Shown here piece by piece: positions 53,764-63,337 of a stretch of DNA of 64,000 nt. The notes beneath the pieces are model-generated. The model searched no databases. It was not told the origin of the DNA and was given only the letters and a program-made list of their open reading frames with translations. The first letter of the stretch is position 1, and every line of letters begins with the position of its first letter. The stretch is from DATJGR01 sp041739525 (GTDB lineage Bacteria > Pseudomonadota > Gammaproteobacteria > Pseudomonadales > Azotimanducaceae). Where the stretch lies: NCBI GenBank assembly GCA_041739525.1, contig JBGSNQ010000146.1, positions 9,459 through 73,458 on the forward strand. Direction: 5' to 3'. The translations under genes and the position numbers were made by a program.

Positions 53764-55470
53764 CTAGAGCGCGCCGCTGTCGTAGACCTCGTTGCCCCCG
53801 AACACCGTTCGCAACACCTGCGTCGACGCCAGGTCTTCAGTCGGACAGGTAAGCGTGTCGCGGTCGACGATCAATAAATCCGCGTGGTTGCCGGGCGCCA
53901 GCGAACCGACGCCCTCCCAACCCAGCGCGCGCGCCGCGTCGTTCGTCCACATGCGCACGGCCTGTTCGCGCGACACCTTGTGCGCCGGCGTGTCGTTGCG
54001 GCGGCCGCTGCCCCAGAACTCGTGCGTTTGTGCGAGCGCAATGTGTTCGAAGATGTTCTTCGGACCCCAGTCGCTGCCGGCGGCAACGGTGAGGCCCGCG
54101 TCGAGCAGACGCTTCAGCGGGATCAGATCGTTCCACACGTGCGCACCGATGCGCTTCTCGAACAGATCGCCCTTCGCACACGAGAACGACATGCTGGTGG
54201 TAACGACGAAACCAAGCTGCGCGTAGCGCCGCGCGTGATCGGCCGTGCACAGATAGTTGTGCTGCAGAATCCACTGCCGGTCGCGAATCGGCGTGCGCGC
54301 CGCCAGCGCTTCGGCGTTGGCGAGAAACTCGTCGTGATCGGCATATCCCGCGCCGATGAAGTTGAGGCGCACGTCGTGATCGGCGCAGTAGTCGAGCGCA
54401 ATCTTCTCGCGATGCTTCGGTACGAACTCGCGGCCGTGGGTCAGTTCACCGTAAGGTCCGGTATATGGCGTGTTCATGCGGATGAAGCCGGGGTTGAACG
54501 GCCCGCCGCGCGACAGCGTGACGCCGTTGTGCCGCAGCAGATCGTCGTGGGTCGACTTCATTTCGCGCGCGAGCTCGAGGTTCGCCACGAAACCTTCGTC
54601 CGTCAGCGGCTTCTGCCACGGCATCGAGTAATTCTCGGCTTCGAGCGACGTGAGCACGCGCATGTTCAATTGATTGTTCTGCCGCAACGCCTGAAACAGT
54701 CCGATCGACGTCGCGTCCATCACGTGCCCTTCGTAGATCGTGGTGACGCCGAGCTGGTGATACTTCGAGATGCCTTCTAGCGTGGCAGGCACCGCGAACT
54801 CGGGCCGCAGCAGCGGCAGCCGCCCGAGCAGTTCGTCCATGTATGGATCGCCCGTGTAATAGGTATTCACGGGGCCGCTCAGGCGCCCCGTCGGTTCGCC
54901 GCGTGCGTCCTTTTCGATCCACACGTTGCTCTGCCGATCGGGCGTGGACGCGTTAATACCGAGCGCTTTCAATGCCGCGGAATTGAACACGCAGATGTTC
55001 GGCGTGGTCGGCCCCCACGCCTGCAGCCACACCGGATGATTCGGCGCCGCGCGATCGAGCACCTGTCGGTCGGGCAACACACGCTCGGCCAGATCGCGCC
55101 ACGAGCGGCGGATGAAGTAGTGCGGCTCGCCGATCGGCGTGGCCATGATCCACTCGCCCGCCTTCGTCGTTGAGGCGCGCTCGCGAATGCGCGCAACGAT
55201 GTCGTCGTGCGATGCCGCGTCCCACAACTTCACTAACGGATACTCGAGCACCGCGAAGTGGAAGAGATGCGGATGCGTGTCGACGAAGCCGGGCAACACC
55301 GTGGCGCCGCCGAGATCGACGAAACGTGCGCCCGCGCCCGCCACACCGCGCATATCGGCATCGGTTCCAGTGGCCACGATGCGGCCGTCTTTGACGACCA
55401 CCGCGGTTGCAGGTCCATTGCCGGTCATCGGATGGACCCGGCCACCCCGATAACAAACCGTCTCGCTCAT
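53764..55470 (-). CDS. YtcJ-like metal-dependent amidohydrolase
   Basis: The 568-residue amidohydrolase-3 family protein has metal ligands HxH in VLPGFVDTHPHLFHF near residue 65, VWIEKDARGEPTGRL, the histidine in QWILQHNYLC, and the aspartate in VAAGSDWGPKNI, ending ALAPGNHADLLIVDRD-like (SLAPGNHADLLIVD). ATG 55470 has AGGAGG upstream. Family members hydrolyse amides and exocyclic bonds; the natural substrate here is unknown. It diverges from selD across a 75-bp gap. Confidence 0.88.
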   Translation of the reverse strand: MSETVCYRGGRVHPMTGNGPATAVVVKDGRIVATGTDADMRGVAGAGARFVDLGGATVLPGFVDTHPHLFHFAVLEYPLVKLWDAASHDDIVARIRERASTTKAGEWIMATPIGEPHYFIRRSWRDLAERVLPDRQVLDRAAPNHPVWLQAWGPTTPNICVFNSAALKALGINASTPDRQSNVWIEKDARGEPTGRLSGPVNTYYTGDPYMDELLGRLPLLRPEFAVPATLEGISKYHQLGVTTIYEGHVMDATSIGLFQALRQNNQLNMRVLTSLEAENYSMPWQKPLTDEGFVANLELAREMKSTHDDLLRHNGVTLSRGGPFNPGFIRMNTPYTGPYGELTHGREFVPKHREKIALDYCADHDVRLNFIGAGYADHDEFLANAEALAARTPIRDRQWILQHNYLCTADHARRYAQLGFVVTTSMSFSCAKGDLFEKRIGAHVWNDLIPLKRLLDAGLTVAAGSDWGPKNIFEHIALAQTHEFWGSGRRNDTPAHKVSREQAVRMWTNDAARALGWEGVGSLAPGNHADLLIVDRDTLTCPTEDLASTQVLRTVFGGNEVYDSGAL

Positions 55471-55545
55471 GCTGGCACCTCCTTCGCGAGTATTGCGCGA
55501 ACGCGCATCCACGGGCAAGCTGTGCAAAACCTGATGCGAGTTGTC

Positions 55546-56592
55546 ATGAGTACATCCGAAGCACCCCGCCTGACCCAGTTCAGCCACGGCGGCGGTTGCG
55601 GCTGCAAGATCGCCCCTGGCGTACTGCGCGAAATTCTCGCGCAGCGCGCACCGGGCCTTCTGCCGAAGCAACTGCTGGTTGGAATCGAAACGTCCGACGA
55701 CGCCGCCGTGTATCGGTTGAACGACGAACAGGCGATCGTCGCCACCACCGACTTCTTCATGCCGATCGTCGACGACCCGGTCGACTTCGGTCGCATCGCG
55801 GCAACCAACGCGATCTCAGACGTGTATGCCATGGGAGGCACTCCGCTGCTGGCGCTCGCGCTGGTCGGCATGCCGATCAATCAGCTGCCGATGAACATCG
55901 TGCGCGACATTCTCGCCGGCGGCGAAAGCGTCTGTGCAGCCGCCGGAATTCCGATCGCGGGCGGCCACAGCATCGATTCCGTGGAGCCGATTTACGGGCT
56001 CGTGGTGATCGGGCTCGTGCATCCGGATCGTGTGAAGCGCAATGCGGGCGCAAAGCCCGGCGACGTGCTGATACTCGGCAAGGGTCTCGGCGTGGGCATT
56101 CAGAGTGCCGCGTTGAAAAAAGGTGAACTCGATGCGGCGGGCTATGCGGCGATGATCGCGAGCACCACCCGGCTGAACACGCCCGGCATAAAGCTGTCGC
56201 AGATCGCGGGCGTGCATGCGTTAACGGACGTCACCGGCTTCGGATTGCTTGGCCACCTGCTCGAAGTGTGTCGCGGCGGAAACGTGGGCGCTGAGGTGCG
56301 ATACGCCGATGTACCGGTTCTGCCGGGTGTAAAGACCCTGCTTGCCGCCGGATTCAAAACCGGCGCCTCGCCACGCAATTGGGCCGGCTATGGCGAAAGC
56401 GTGGAACTCGGCGCGCATGGCGAAGACGTGAAAGCGCTGCTCACCGATCCGCAAACCAGCGGTGGACTGTTGGCAGCATGCGCGCCCGATTCGGTTGATG
56501 ACGTTCTCGCGATCTTCCGCGCCGAAGGCTTCGACGACGCCGCGGTGATCGGCGAAATCGTCAGCGGACCTGCGCGAGTGACGGTTAGCTGA
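55546..56592 (+). CDS. selD: Selenide, water dikinase (selenophosphate synthetase)
   Basis: It makes selenophosphate from selenide and ATP for selenocysteine and selenouridine synthesis. The 348-residue length is normal. The glycine-rich active-site loop SHGGGCGCKI contains Cys18 and Lys21, equivalent to E. coli Cys17 and Lys20, so this is the cysteine and not the selenocysteine form. ETSDDAAVY, TTDFFMPIVDDP, AGGHSIDS and LTDPQTSGGLL are also present. I start at ATG 55546; an in-frame ATG lies 12 bp upstream. No selA, selB, selC or selU is in the window. Its 3' end overlaps that of the convergent LysR gene by 8 bp. Confidence 0.96.
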   Translation: MSTSEAPRLTQFSHGGGCGCKIAPGVLREILAQRAPGLLPKQLLVGIETSDDAAVYRLNDEQAIVATTDFFMPIVDDPVDFGRIAATNAISDVYAMGGTPLLALALVGMPINQLPMNIVRDILAGGESVCAAAGIPIAGGHSIDSVEPIYGLVVIGLVHPDRVKRNAGAKPGDVLILGKGLGVGIQSAALKKGELDAAGYAAMIASTTRLNTPGIKLSQIAGVHALTDVTGFGLLGHLLEVCRGGNVGAEVRYADVPVLPGVKTLLAAGFKTGASPRNWAGYGESVELGAHGEDVKALLTDPQTSGGLLAACAPDSVDDVLAIFRAEGFDDAAVIGEIVSGPARVTVS

Positions 56593-57508
56593 CGCGTTCG
56601 CGAACGGCTTCGCGCGTCTGCAAGCGTCGCCGCAGGTACTCCACCAACAGTTTCACTTTGCGCGGCACCTGCTTGCGCGACGGGTAGACCGCCGAGATCG
56701 CGGTTTGAAAGTTCGTCGGCGACGCGGTGTAGTGCGGGAACAGATCGACCAGGCGTCCTGCCTTCAGATCGTCGCCGATCAGCCAGTCAGAAAGCAGCAC
56801 CACGCCGGCGCCGTCGAGCGCGCATTGCCGCAACACGATGCCGCTGTTCACCGTGACGTTGCCGCTGATTGCCACTTCGCTAACACGATCGTGCGCGTCG
56901 CGAAACCGCCAGGTGGTCGCAAAGCCCGGTAACGGAAACGCAAGGCATGGGAAGCGAGTCAGATCCTCCGGCGCATCCGGCCGACCGAGGCGATGCAACA
57001 ACCGTTCGCTCGCGCACGCAAAGTAACGCGTGGCGATCAGCGGTTGAGCGATCAGGTTGGAATCCGGCAACGGTCCGTGCCGGATCGCGAGATCGAACCG
57101 CTCGCCGATCAGATCCACCACCGCATCGGTCAGGTGCAATTCGATCGTGAGCGCCGGGTGCAACTCGGCGAACTCTCCCAACAGCGGCCCGATGCACTGA
57201 ATGCCGAACGACGTGGATGCGCTCACCCGCAACTTGCCGCGTGCCACGCCGGTGGTATCGGCCACCGCTTCCTGCGCGCGCCGCAATCCTTCGAGGTGCG
57301 GTTCTACGCGCGCAAGCAGCAGCGTGGCCGCTTCGGTGGGTTCTACCCGGCGCGTGCTGCGTTGGAACAGCCGTGCACCGAGTTCGGCCTCGAGTGCGGC
57401 GATGGCACGCGAAATGGACGACGGTGTGGTGTCGCGATCGCGCGCGACCGCACTCAGGCTGCCTTTGCGCATCACGTCGACGAAGATATCGAGCGCCGTC
57501 AGGTTCAT
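56585..57508 (-). CDS. LysR-family transcriptional regulator
   Basis: The 307-residue protein has an N-terminal winged helix-turn-helix (GSLSAVARDRDTTPSSISRAIAALE, residues 16-40) and a periplasmic-binding-protein-like effector domain (GKLRVSASTSFGIQ, FDLAIRHGPLPDS). It resembles the DmlR/CrgA-like subgroup. ATG 57508 gives the family-typical start MNLTALDIFVDVMRKGSLS. It diverges from the PEP-mutase-family gene with 100 bp between, so that gene is its most likely target. Confidence 0.92.
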   Translation of the reverse strand: MNLTALDIFVDVMRKGSLSAVARDRDTTPSSISRAIAALEAELGARLFQRSTRRVEPTEAATLLLARVEPHLEGLRRAQEAVADTTGVARGKLRVSASTSFGIQCIGPLLGEFAELHPALTIELHLTDAVVDLIGERFDLAIRHGPLPDSNLIAQPLIATRYFACASERLLHRLGRPDAPEDLTRFPCLAFPLPGFATTWRFRDAHDRVSEVAISGNVTVNSGIVLRQCALDGAGVVLLSDWLIGDDLKAGRLVDLFPHYTASPTNFQTAISAVYPSRKQVPRKVKLLVEYLRRRLQTREAVRERVS

Positions 57509-57608
57509 TTGTGCGGCCTTTGCATAAGTGTTTTCGCAGCCGTGGAATTCCGCCGGCAACGATAAGCTTGTACAAAGGTCCGCTGAAAGCACCACGTGAG
57601 GATCGAAC

Positions 57609-58439
57609 ATGCGGACCCAACACGAAAAAGCCGCGGCATTCGCGGCGCTGCATCGGCAAACCGGCGCGTTCATCGTGGCGAACGCCTGGGATGCCGGCTC
57701 CGCGCGTATCCTCACTGCCGCCGGATTTTCGGCCATCGCCACCACCAGCGCCGGCTATGCGTTCTCGCTCGGCCGCCGCGACAACAGCGTAGGTCGCGCC
57801 GGAATACTGCAGAACGCGGCCGACATCGTTGCCGCCACTCCGTTGCCGGTCAGCGCCGATCTCGAGAATGGCTTCGGCGACAGCGCCGAGGCCGCGGCAG
57901 AGACGATCCGTCAGGCGGCGGCAGTGGGACTGGTCGGCGGATCGATCGAGGATTCGACGTACGAAAGCGCCAGTCCATTGTACGAGATCGCGCATGCGGC
58001 CGATCGTGTGCGGGCCGCGGCGGAAGCGGCACGCGCGCAGCCGTTTCCGTTCGTGCTCACGGCGCGCGCCGAGAATTTTCTGGTCGGCCGGCCGAATCTC
58101 GCCGATGCCATCAAGCGCCTGCAGGCCTATCAGGAAGCCGGCGCCGATGTGCTCTATGCGCCGGGTCTGACGAAAGCGGAAGACATCCGCGCCGTGGTGC
58201 AATCGGTAGACCGGCCCGTGAACGTGGTGATGGGTCTGATGAATTCACCGTTCGACGTTGCGACGCTGTCGCAACTCGGTGTGAAGCGGATCAGCGTCGG
58301 CAGCGCGCTGGCGAGGCTTGCCTACGGCGCACTGCAGGATGCGGCGCGCGAGATGATGGAGCACGGCACGTTCCGCTACGCCGATCGCGCCGCCCCTTAC
58401 GCCACATTGAGCGCGCTCTTCACCAATGGTGAAAATTAG
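57609..58439 (+). CDS. Isocitrate lyase/PEP mutase family protein
   Basis: The 276-residue TIM-barrel enzyme has ANAWDAGSARILTAAGF, the metal-binding VSADLENGFGD, GGSIEDSTYESASPLY and LTARAENFLVGRP. The catalytic KKCGH loop of isocitrate and methylisocitrate lyases is absent, so a C-C lyase or decarboxylase of the oxaloacetate-decarboxylase, dimethylmalate-lyase or carboxyvinyl-phosphonate-synthase kind is more likely. The divergent LysR gene probably controls it. Confidence 0.88.
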   Translation: MRTQHEKAAAFAALHRQTGAFIVANAWDAGSARILTAAGFSAIATTSAGYAFSLGRRDNSVGRAGILQNAADIVAATPLPVSADLENGFGDSAEAAAETIRQAAAVGLVGGSIEDSTYESASPLYEIAHAADRVRAAAEAARAQPFPFVLTARAENFLVGRPNLADAIKRLQAYQEAGADVLYAPGLTKAEDIRAVVQSVDRPVNVVMGLMNSPFDVATLSQLGVKRISVGSALARLAYGALQDAAREMMEHGTFRYADRAAPYATLSALFTNGEN

Positions 58440-58481
58440 TATTTTCATATACTTGCGCATTATATCTAACACTTTGTCTCG

Positions 58482-58661
58482 TCAGCAGCAGCGGCTCACA
58501 CCATTCCACTTCTGCCGTTGCCGCTGCAGATAAAAGGCACGCGGATCGAGCACGGGTTCGCCCCGATGACACTGCGCGTGGTGCGCCTTGTAGCGTTCGT
58601 ATGCGTCGTCGCCCGCGAGCGTCCGCAATGCCTGCCAGAATCGGCTCATACGTTCTTTCAT
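58482..58661 (-). CDS. YbdD/YjiX family small protein
   Basis: The 59-residue protein matches the small partner encoded after CstA-type transporters: SRFWQALRTLAGDDAYERY followed by HHAQCHRGEPVLDPRAFY. Its ATG overlaps the stop of cstA by 4 bp (ATGA), the usual arrangement of ybdD and yjiX behind cstA and btsT in E. coli. It probably assists the transporter. The larger frame extending upstream is an alternative reading of cstA. Confidence 0.9.
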   Translation of the reverse strand: MKERMSRFWQALRTLAGDDAYERYKAHHAQCHRGEPVLDPRAFYLQRQRQKWNGVSRCC

Positions 58662-60715
58662 GCGCGCGCCCCGATGGAATCGTTGGCAATCGCCACGTAA
58701 GCCGCCTCGGTTGACGCGAGCACCGGCCGCCCTTTCGCAACCCGCCAGCAGGTGCGCAACGCATCGGCAATGATCAGCCACAGGATGGCCGCGAAAAACG
58801 CCGTCAGCACCGCATCCAACTTCAGATTGAAGATCAGCTGCGGCGCCACGGCCGCCTGATTTGGTGGCAATACTCCGGCGGCGAGTTTGGCCGCGAGATC
58901 GTTTGCACCGGCAAGGAAGCCGATGCGCGGCTCCGCGGCGAAGATCTTCTGCCACGCCGCGGTGGACGTGATGATGGCGAGCCACGCCAGCGGAACGCCC
59001 GTTACCCACGCATACCTCAGCTTGCCTTGCTTGACGAGGATCGCGGTTGCGACCGACAGCGCGATGGCCGCCAGCATCTGGTTCGCGATGCCGAACAACG
59101 GCCACAGGATGTTCACGCCGCCGTTCGGGTCTATAACGCCGATGTAGAGGAAGTAACCCCAACCGCCCACCACGATCGCACTCGAGATCAGCACCGATGG
59201 ATACCACGACGTCTGTCCCATCGGCCGCCAGACGTGGCCGAGGAAATCCTGCACCATGAACCTGCCGACGCGCGTGCCGGCATCGAGCGTGGTCAGAATG
59301 AACACCGCTTCGAACATGATCGCGAAGTGATACCAGACGTCGAGGAAACGGTTGCCGAATGCCGACGAGAAGATGGTTGCCATGCCCACGGCAAGCGAGG
59401 GTGCGCCGCCGGTGCGCGCGAACAGGCTCGTCTCACCCATCTCGCTCGCGAGCGCGTGCATCTGCTCTACCGTTACCGGAAATCCCCATGACGAGATCGT
59501 CTGCACCGCCGCTTCCGCAGTGCTGCCGACCAGTCCGGCCGGACTGTTGATCGCGAAATACACACCCGGTTCGAGCAGCGTCGCGGCTATCAGCGCGATT
59601 ACCGCAACGAACGACTCGAGCATCATGCTGCCGTAGCCGATGGGGCGGATATCGAGTTCGTTGCCGATGAGTTTCGGCGTTGTGCCGCTCGACACCAGCG
59701 CGTGAAAACCCGAGATCGCACCACACGCGATGGTGATGAACACGAACGGAAAGATCTTGCCGCCGAACACCGGACCGGTGCCGTCGATGAACTGCGTGAC
59801 GGCCGGCATCTTGATCTGCGGGTGCATCCACACCACCGCCACCGCCAACAGAATCACCGTGCCGATTTTCAGAAACGTGGACAGATAATCGCGCGGTGCA
59901 AGCAGCAGCCAAACAGGCACGATCGCCGCGATGAAGCCGTAGCCCATCACGAACCATGCGAGCGAAAGCGAGTCGAGATCGAACAGCTTGCGGAGCTCCG
60001 GTTGTTCATTCAGCCAGCCGCCGCCGACTACCGCAAACATCAACAGGCTGAAACCGAGAATCGAAGCTTCGATGACGCGACCGGGGCGAATGTTGCGCAG
60101 ATACAGGCCGATCAGCACCGCAATCGGGATGGTTGCGAACACCGTGGCAGTGGCCCACGGGCTGTGCTGCATCGCGTTGACGATGACGAGCCCAAGCACC
60201 GCGATGAGGATCACCAGGATCATCAGTGTGCCGATCATCGCCGCATAACCGCCGACGGGACCGAGTTCGTCGCGCGCCATTTTGCCGAGGCTGCGGCCGT
60301 CGCGCCGCGTCGACAGGAACAGAATCGTCATGTCCTGCACGCAGCCGCCCAGCACGCCGCCGATCAGAATCCACAGCAGTCCCGGCATGTAGCCGAACTG
60401 CGCGGCGAGCGTCGGGCCTATCAGCGGACCGGGGCCGGCAATCGCCGCGAAGTGATGCCCGAACACGATCCAGCGGTTCGTTGGTACGAAGTCGCGGCCG
60501 TCGTTGAGCCGCGTCGCCGGTGTTGCGCGCGTGGCGTCCAGTGTCAGTACGCGTGCCGCCACCCAGGCGCTGTAGAAGCGGTAACCGAGCGCGTAGACGC
60601 ACACGGCCGCGATGATGATCCACATCGCGTTGATCGATTCGCCGCGATGCAGTGCGATGCCGCCGAGCGCGTACGCACCAATCAGCGCGACGCCAAACCA
60701 CAACAGTTTCTTCAT
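58658..60715 (-). CDS. cstA: CstA-family carbon-starvation transporter
   Basis: The 685-residue inner-membrane transporter has about 18 hydrophobic segments. Family motifs include GHHFAAIAGPGPLIGPTLAAQ, GGVLGGCVQDMTILFLSTRR, CGAISGFHALVSSGTTPK and GGVNILWPLFGIANQMLAA. CstA and BtsT import pyruvate and, for some members, peptides. It is translationally coupled on both sides: ATGA overlaps with apbE upstream and ybdD downstream. Expression is usually linked to carbon limitation, but no control site is visible here because it is internal to an operon. Confidence 0.96.
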   Translation of the reverse strand: MKKLLWFGVALIGAYALGGIALHRGESINAMWIIIAAVCVYALGYRFYSAWVAARVLTLDATRATPATRLNDGRDFVPTNRWIVFGHHFAAIAGPGPLIGPTLAAQFGYMPGLLWILIGGVLGGCVQDMTILFLSTRRDGRSLGKMARDELGPVGGYAAMIGTLMILVILIAVLGLVIVNAMQHSPWATATVFATIPIAVLIGLYLRNIRPGRVIEASILGFSLLMFAVVGGGWLNEQPELRKLFDLDSLSLAWFVMGYGFIAAIVPVWLLLAPRDYLSTFLKIGTVILLAVAVVWMHPQIKMPAVTQFIDGTGPVFGGKIFPFVFITIACGAISGFHALVSSGTTPKLIGNELDIRPIGYGSMMLESFVAVIALIAATLLEPGVYFAINSPAGLVGSTAEAAVQTISSWGFPVTVEQMHALASEMGETSLFARTGGAPSLAVGMATIFSSAFGNRFLDVWYHFAIMFEAVFILTTLDAGTRVGRFMVQDFLGHVWRPMGQTSWYPSVLISSAIVVGGWGYFLYIGVIDPNGGVNILWPLFGIANQMLAAIALSVATAILVKQGKLRYAWVTGVPLAWLAIITSTAAWQKIFAAEPRIGFLAGANDLAAKLAAGVLPPNQAAVAPQLIFNLKLDAVLTAFFAAILWLIIADALRTCWRVAKGRPVLASTEAAYVAIANDSIGARA

Positions 60716-61731
60716 GGTGCGGCCGCCGCGGGTGCCGTCGGTGCGGGTTGTGCCGGCTCCAGCCCTTTCGAATACAGCACGCGGCCGTCGGGCGTTACCA
60801 GAATGGCGTCTACATCGTCGAGCTTCTCGTAGATCTTCATCGCTTCCTCAGCCCCCAGAACGAATGCGGTCTTCGACAAGCCATCGGTGCGCGTCGCGGT
60901 AGACGCGAGGATGGTCGCACTGCGCACCTTGCTGGCCGATTTGCCGGTACGCGGGTCGATGATGTGGTGATAACGCACGCCGTCTTCGTCGAAGTAGCGT
61001 TCGTAGTCGCCGGAAGTGGACATGGCGGTGTCCACCAGCGGGATTTTCGCGATGACACGCGTCTTGTCGTCCGGATGGCGTATGCCGACGATCCACGGCT
61101 TGCCGAAACGATCGCCGATGATGCGGCTGTCGCCGCCGGCGGTGACCAGCGCGTGCACGATGCCTCTCGCCTGCAGAATTTCGATGCCGCGATCCACCGC
61201 ATAACCCTTGCCGATGCCGCCGAGGTCGATGCGCACGCCGGGTTGCGTGAAGAACACGGTGTGCGTTTTCGGATCGAGCACGACGTGGTGGTAGTTCACG
61301 GCCGGAAGTGCCGATTCTATTTCGGCATCGGTGGGTTTCTTGTGCGCGCGGAAGTCGTACATGAAGCCGACGCTTGCGTACGTGATGTCGAACGCGCCTT
61401 CGGTGATGCGCGAGAACTCGAGTGCGGTGGTCAGCAGACCGAACAGTTCCTTGCTGATCACCATTGGCGCCTTGGCCGCATTGGCGTTGACGCGCGACAC
61501 CTCGCTCTCAGGCTTATAGGTGCTCATGTTGTTGTCGATGTTCACCATCTCGGCCATGACGGCGTCGATGGCGGCATTCCCCTGCGCGGTGTCGTCCGCC
61601 CACAACTCGACCACGATGCGCGTGCCCATGAGGCCGTTGTTCACGCGTTCGACCCATTCCGCGTGCGCCGGCATCGCAAGCATCGCAATGAGCGCGCTCA
61701 AGGCAAGCGCGCGCTGACTTACTCTCGGCAT
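60712..61731 (-). CDS. apbE: FAD:protein FMN transferase (ApbE)
   Basis: It attaches FMN covalently to threonine residues of exported flavoproteins such as Nqr and Rnf subunits and FMN-binding domains. The 339-residue protein has a signal peptide (LALSALIAMLAMPAHA), the GTRIVVELW start of the fold, IDLGGIGKGYAVDRG, VTAGGDSRIIG and the metal-site DPRTGKSAS. The C-terminal tail is Ala/Pro-rich. It lies 15 bp after the Mo-oxidoreductase gene, and its stop overlaps the cstA start (ATGA). Its flavoprotein target is not evident in the window. Confidence 0.94.
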   Translation of the reverse strand: MPRVSQRALALSALIAMLAMPAHAEWVERVNNGLMGTRIVVELWADDTAQGNAAIDAVMAEMVNIDNNMSTYKPESEVSRVNANAAKAPMVISKELFGLLTTALEFSRITEGAFDITYASVGFMYDFRAHKKPTDAEIESALPAVNYHHVVLDPKTHTVFFTQPGVRIDLGGIGKGYAVDRGIEILQARGIVHALVTAGGDSRIIGDRFGKPWIVGIRHPDDKTRVIAKIPLVDTAMSTSGDYERYFDEDGVRYHHIIDPRTGKSASKVRSATILASTATRTDGLSKTAFVLGAEEAMKIYEKLDDVDAILVTPDGRVLYSKGLEPAQPAPTAPAAAAP

Positions 61732-61746
61732 TGAACCCCTCTTCCT

Positions 61747-62520
61747 TTAAATTCCGGCGTACCAGGCATAACCGCGGTCTTCCCAATAACCGCCGTTGCC
61801 GCCGTGAATGCCTGCGTAACTGTCGACCAGCTCGATGCGCATGATGTACTTCGCCATCTTGTAGCCGAGCTGACGTTCGATGCGCGCACGAATCGGCGCA
61901 CCGTTGCCGATCGGAAGCGTAGCGCCATTGAGTTCATACGCGAGAATCGTCTGCGGATGATGCGCATCGACCATGTCGATGCTCTCGTAGTACGGCTGCT
62001 TGCCGTTCGGCTGCATCGGATCGGCGCAGTGGAACACCACATAACGCGCTGACGGCTCCGGTTGGACGCGCGCGAGGATCTCGTGCAGCGGCACACCGGT
62101 CCATTTCGCGATCGCACTCCACCCTTCCACACAATCGTGCCGCGTGATCTGCGTGCGGCTCGGCATCGCCTTCAGTTCATCGAGCGAGAACTGTGTCGGC
62201 TGTGCCACGAGACCGTCGACCTGCAACCGCCAGTCCGCGAAGTCGTTCGCCGCGAGCGCATCGTAAGCCGCACTGCGCGGCCGCGACGTGCCGTTGCTTC
62301 GGAACGGCCCGGAGATGTCTGCTTCCGTGAATTCCTGTGCCAGCGCCTGGTCGCCCACGACCAACCGTTGCGTCACGCGCGTCAGCGTTTCGCCGCTGCG
62401 CAACAGTCCCGAGAACCACGACGTGGCGCCTACTTTGTCGCAACCGGCCACCACCGCAGACGCAATACCCGCCAGCGACATTCGCAGGAAGCGCCGGCGT
62501 CCGTTCGTACGATCACTCAT
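61747..62520 (-). CDS. Molybdopterin-dependent oxidoreductase (YedY/MsrP-like fold)
   Basis: The 257-residue protein has a twin-arginine signal (GRRRFLRMSLAGIAS) with a possible lipobox ending at Cys27 (VVAGC), so it is exported folded and may be membrane-anchored. The sulfite-oxidase-fold core has the molybdenum ligand Cys130 in RHDCVEGW, then IARVQPEP-like spacing, IRARIERQLGYKMAKYI and the ending YWEDRGYAWYAGI. The substrate is unknown. The gene overlaps the cytochrome b gene by 8 bp, and that protein is its likely electron partner. Confidence 0.9.
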   Translation of the reverse strand: MSDRTNGRRRFLRMSLAGIASAVVAGCDKVGATSWFSGLLRSGETLTRVTQRLVVGDQALAQEFTEADISGPFRSNGTSRPRSAAYDALAANDFADWRLQVDGLVAQPTQFSLDELKAMPSRTQITRHDCVEGWSAIAKWTGVPLHEILARVQPEPSARYVVFHCADPMQPNGKQPYYESIDMVDAHHPQTILAYELNGATLPIGNGAPIRARIERQLGYKMAKYIMRIELVDSYAGIHGGNGGYWEDRGYAWYAGI

Positions 62521-63337
62521 CGATTCGCTCCGGCTGCAATTCGGGGTCGATGCGGTAACGCCCGCTCAACATCGATCGGATGTTGTTCCACAGACCTGTA
62601 GTGATCACCAGAAATACGTGCAGCAAGGTGAATGCGACGAGCGCGAGCGCCGCAACGAAATGCAGCGTGCGCGCCGACTGCCGCCCACCAAACACGTCGA
62701 CCCAGCCGGGCAGCAGCGCATTCAGCGACGGCGACATGGCAAACCCCATGAGAATGACCAGCGGCAACCACACGAAGATCACGCTCAGGTACGTCAGCTT
62801 CTGCAGCACGTTGTAGCGCTTCGCCGCTTCGCCGCGCGCATGACGAAAGCGCACGTGATCCTTTATCGATTGTCCGATCGAACCGAGATCGGCGCGCGTC
62901 GGTGCCAGGTCGCGCGACAGGTGCCTGCTCGCAAGCGACCACGCCACATACGCAAGACCATTCACGATGAACACCCACATGAAGAAGAAGTGCCAGCGCC
63001 GCGCAACCGCCAACGAGTAGGTGCTGGGGATGGTCAACCAGTGTGGAAACGCCACCGTCGAGGCGATGCCCTGCGCATTCGGCGCGACGCCGAACAAGCC
63101 GGTGGTATCGAACGAGTGGCCGAAGACGGTGGTGATGCCGCGCAGTTCGCCACCTTTCGTTCGATACGCCTCCACGCTGAGCACTTCAACCGCATCGCCG
63201 TAGGATTGTTTGCCCCAATACAGCGTCGGATGCGCGTTGAAGATCATCAGGCCGCTCATCAGCATCAGCACGAACGCGACTACGTTGATCCAGTGCATGA
63301 TCCGCACCGGCAGCCTGTGGCGGTAGTACAGGGCCAT
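62513..63337 (-). CDS. Di-haem cytochrome b561-like membrane subunit
   Basis: The 274-residue membrane protein has at least four helices. Candidate haem-ligating histidines lie in RIMHWINVVAFVLML near residue 15, RRWHFFFMWVFIV near 115, and in the last helices (TLHFVAALALVAFTLLHVFL). A loop between helices 1 and 2 contains FGHSFDTTGLFG. It resembles membrane subunits of thiosulfate reductase and formate dehydrogenase and would exchange electrons between quinone and the Mo-enzyme encoded next. Its start directly abuts the methyltransferase stop. Confidence 0.9.
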   Translation of the reverse strand: MALYYRHRLPVRIMHWINVVAFVLMLMSGLMIFNAHPTLYWGKQSYGDAVEVLSVEAYRTKGGELRGITTVFGHSFDTTGLFGVAPNAQGIASTVAFPHWLTIPSTYSLAVARRWHFFFMWVFIVNGLAYVAWSLASRHLSRDLAPTRADLGSIGQSIKDHVRFRHARGEAAKRYNVLQKLTYLSVIFVWLPLVILMGFAMSPSLNALLPGWVDVFGGRQSARTLHFVAALALVAFTLLHVFLVITTGLWNNIRSMLSGRYRIDPELQPERIDE

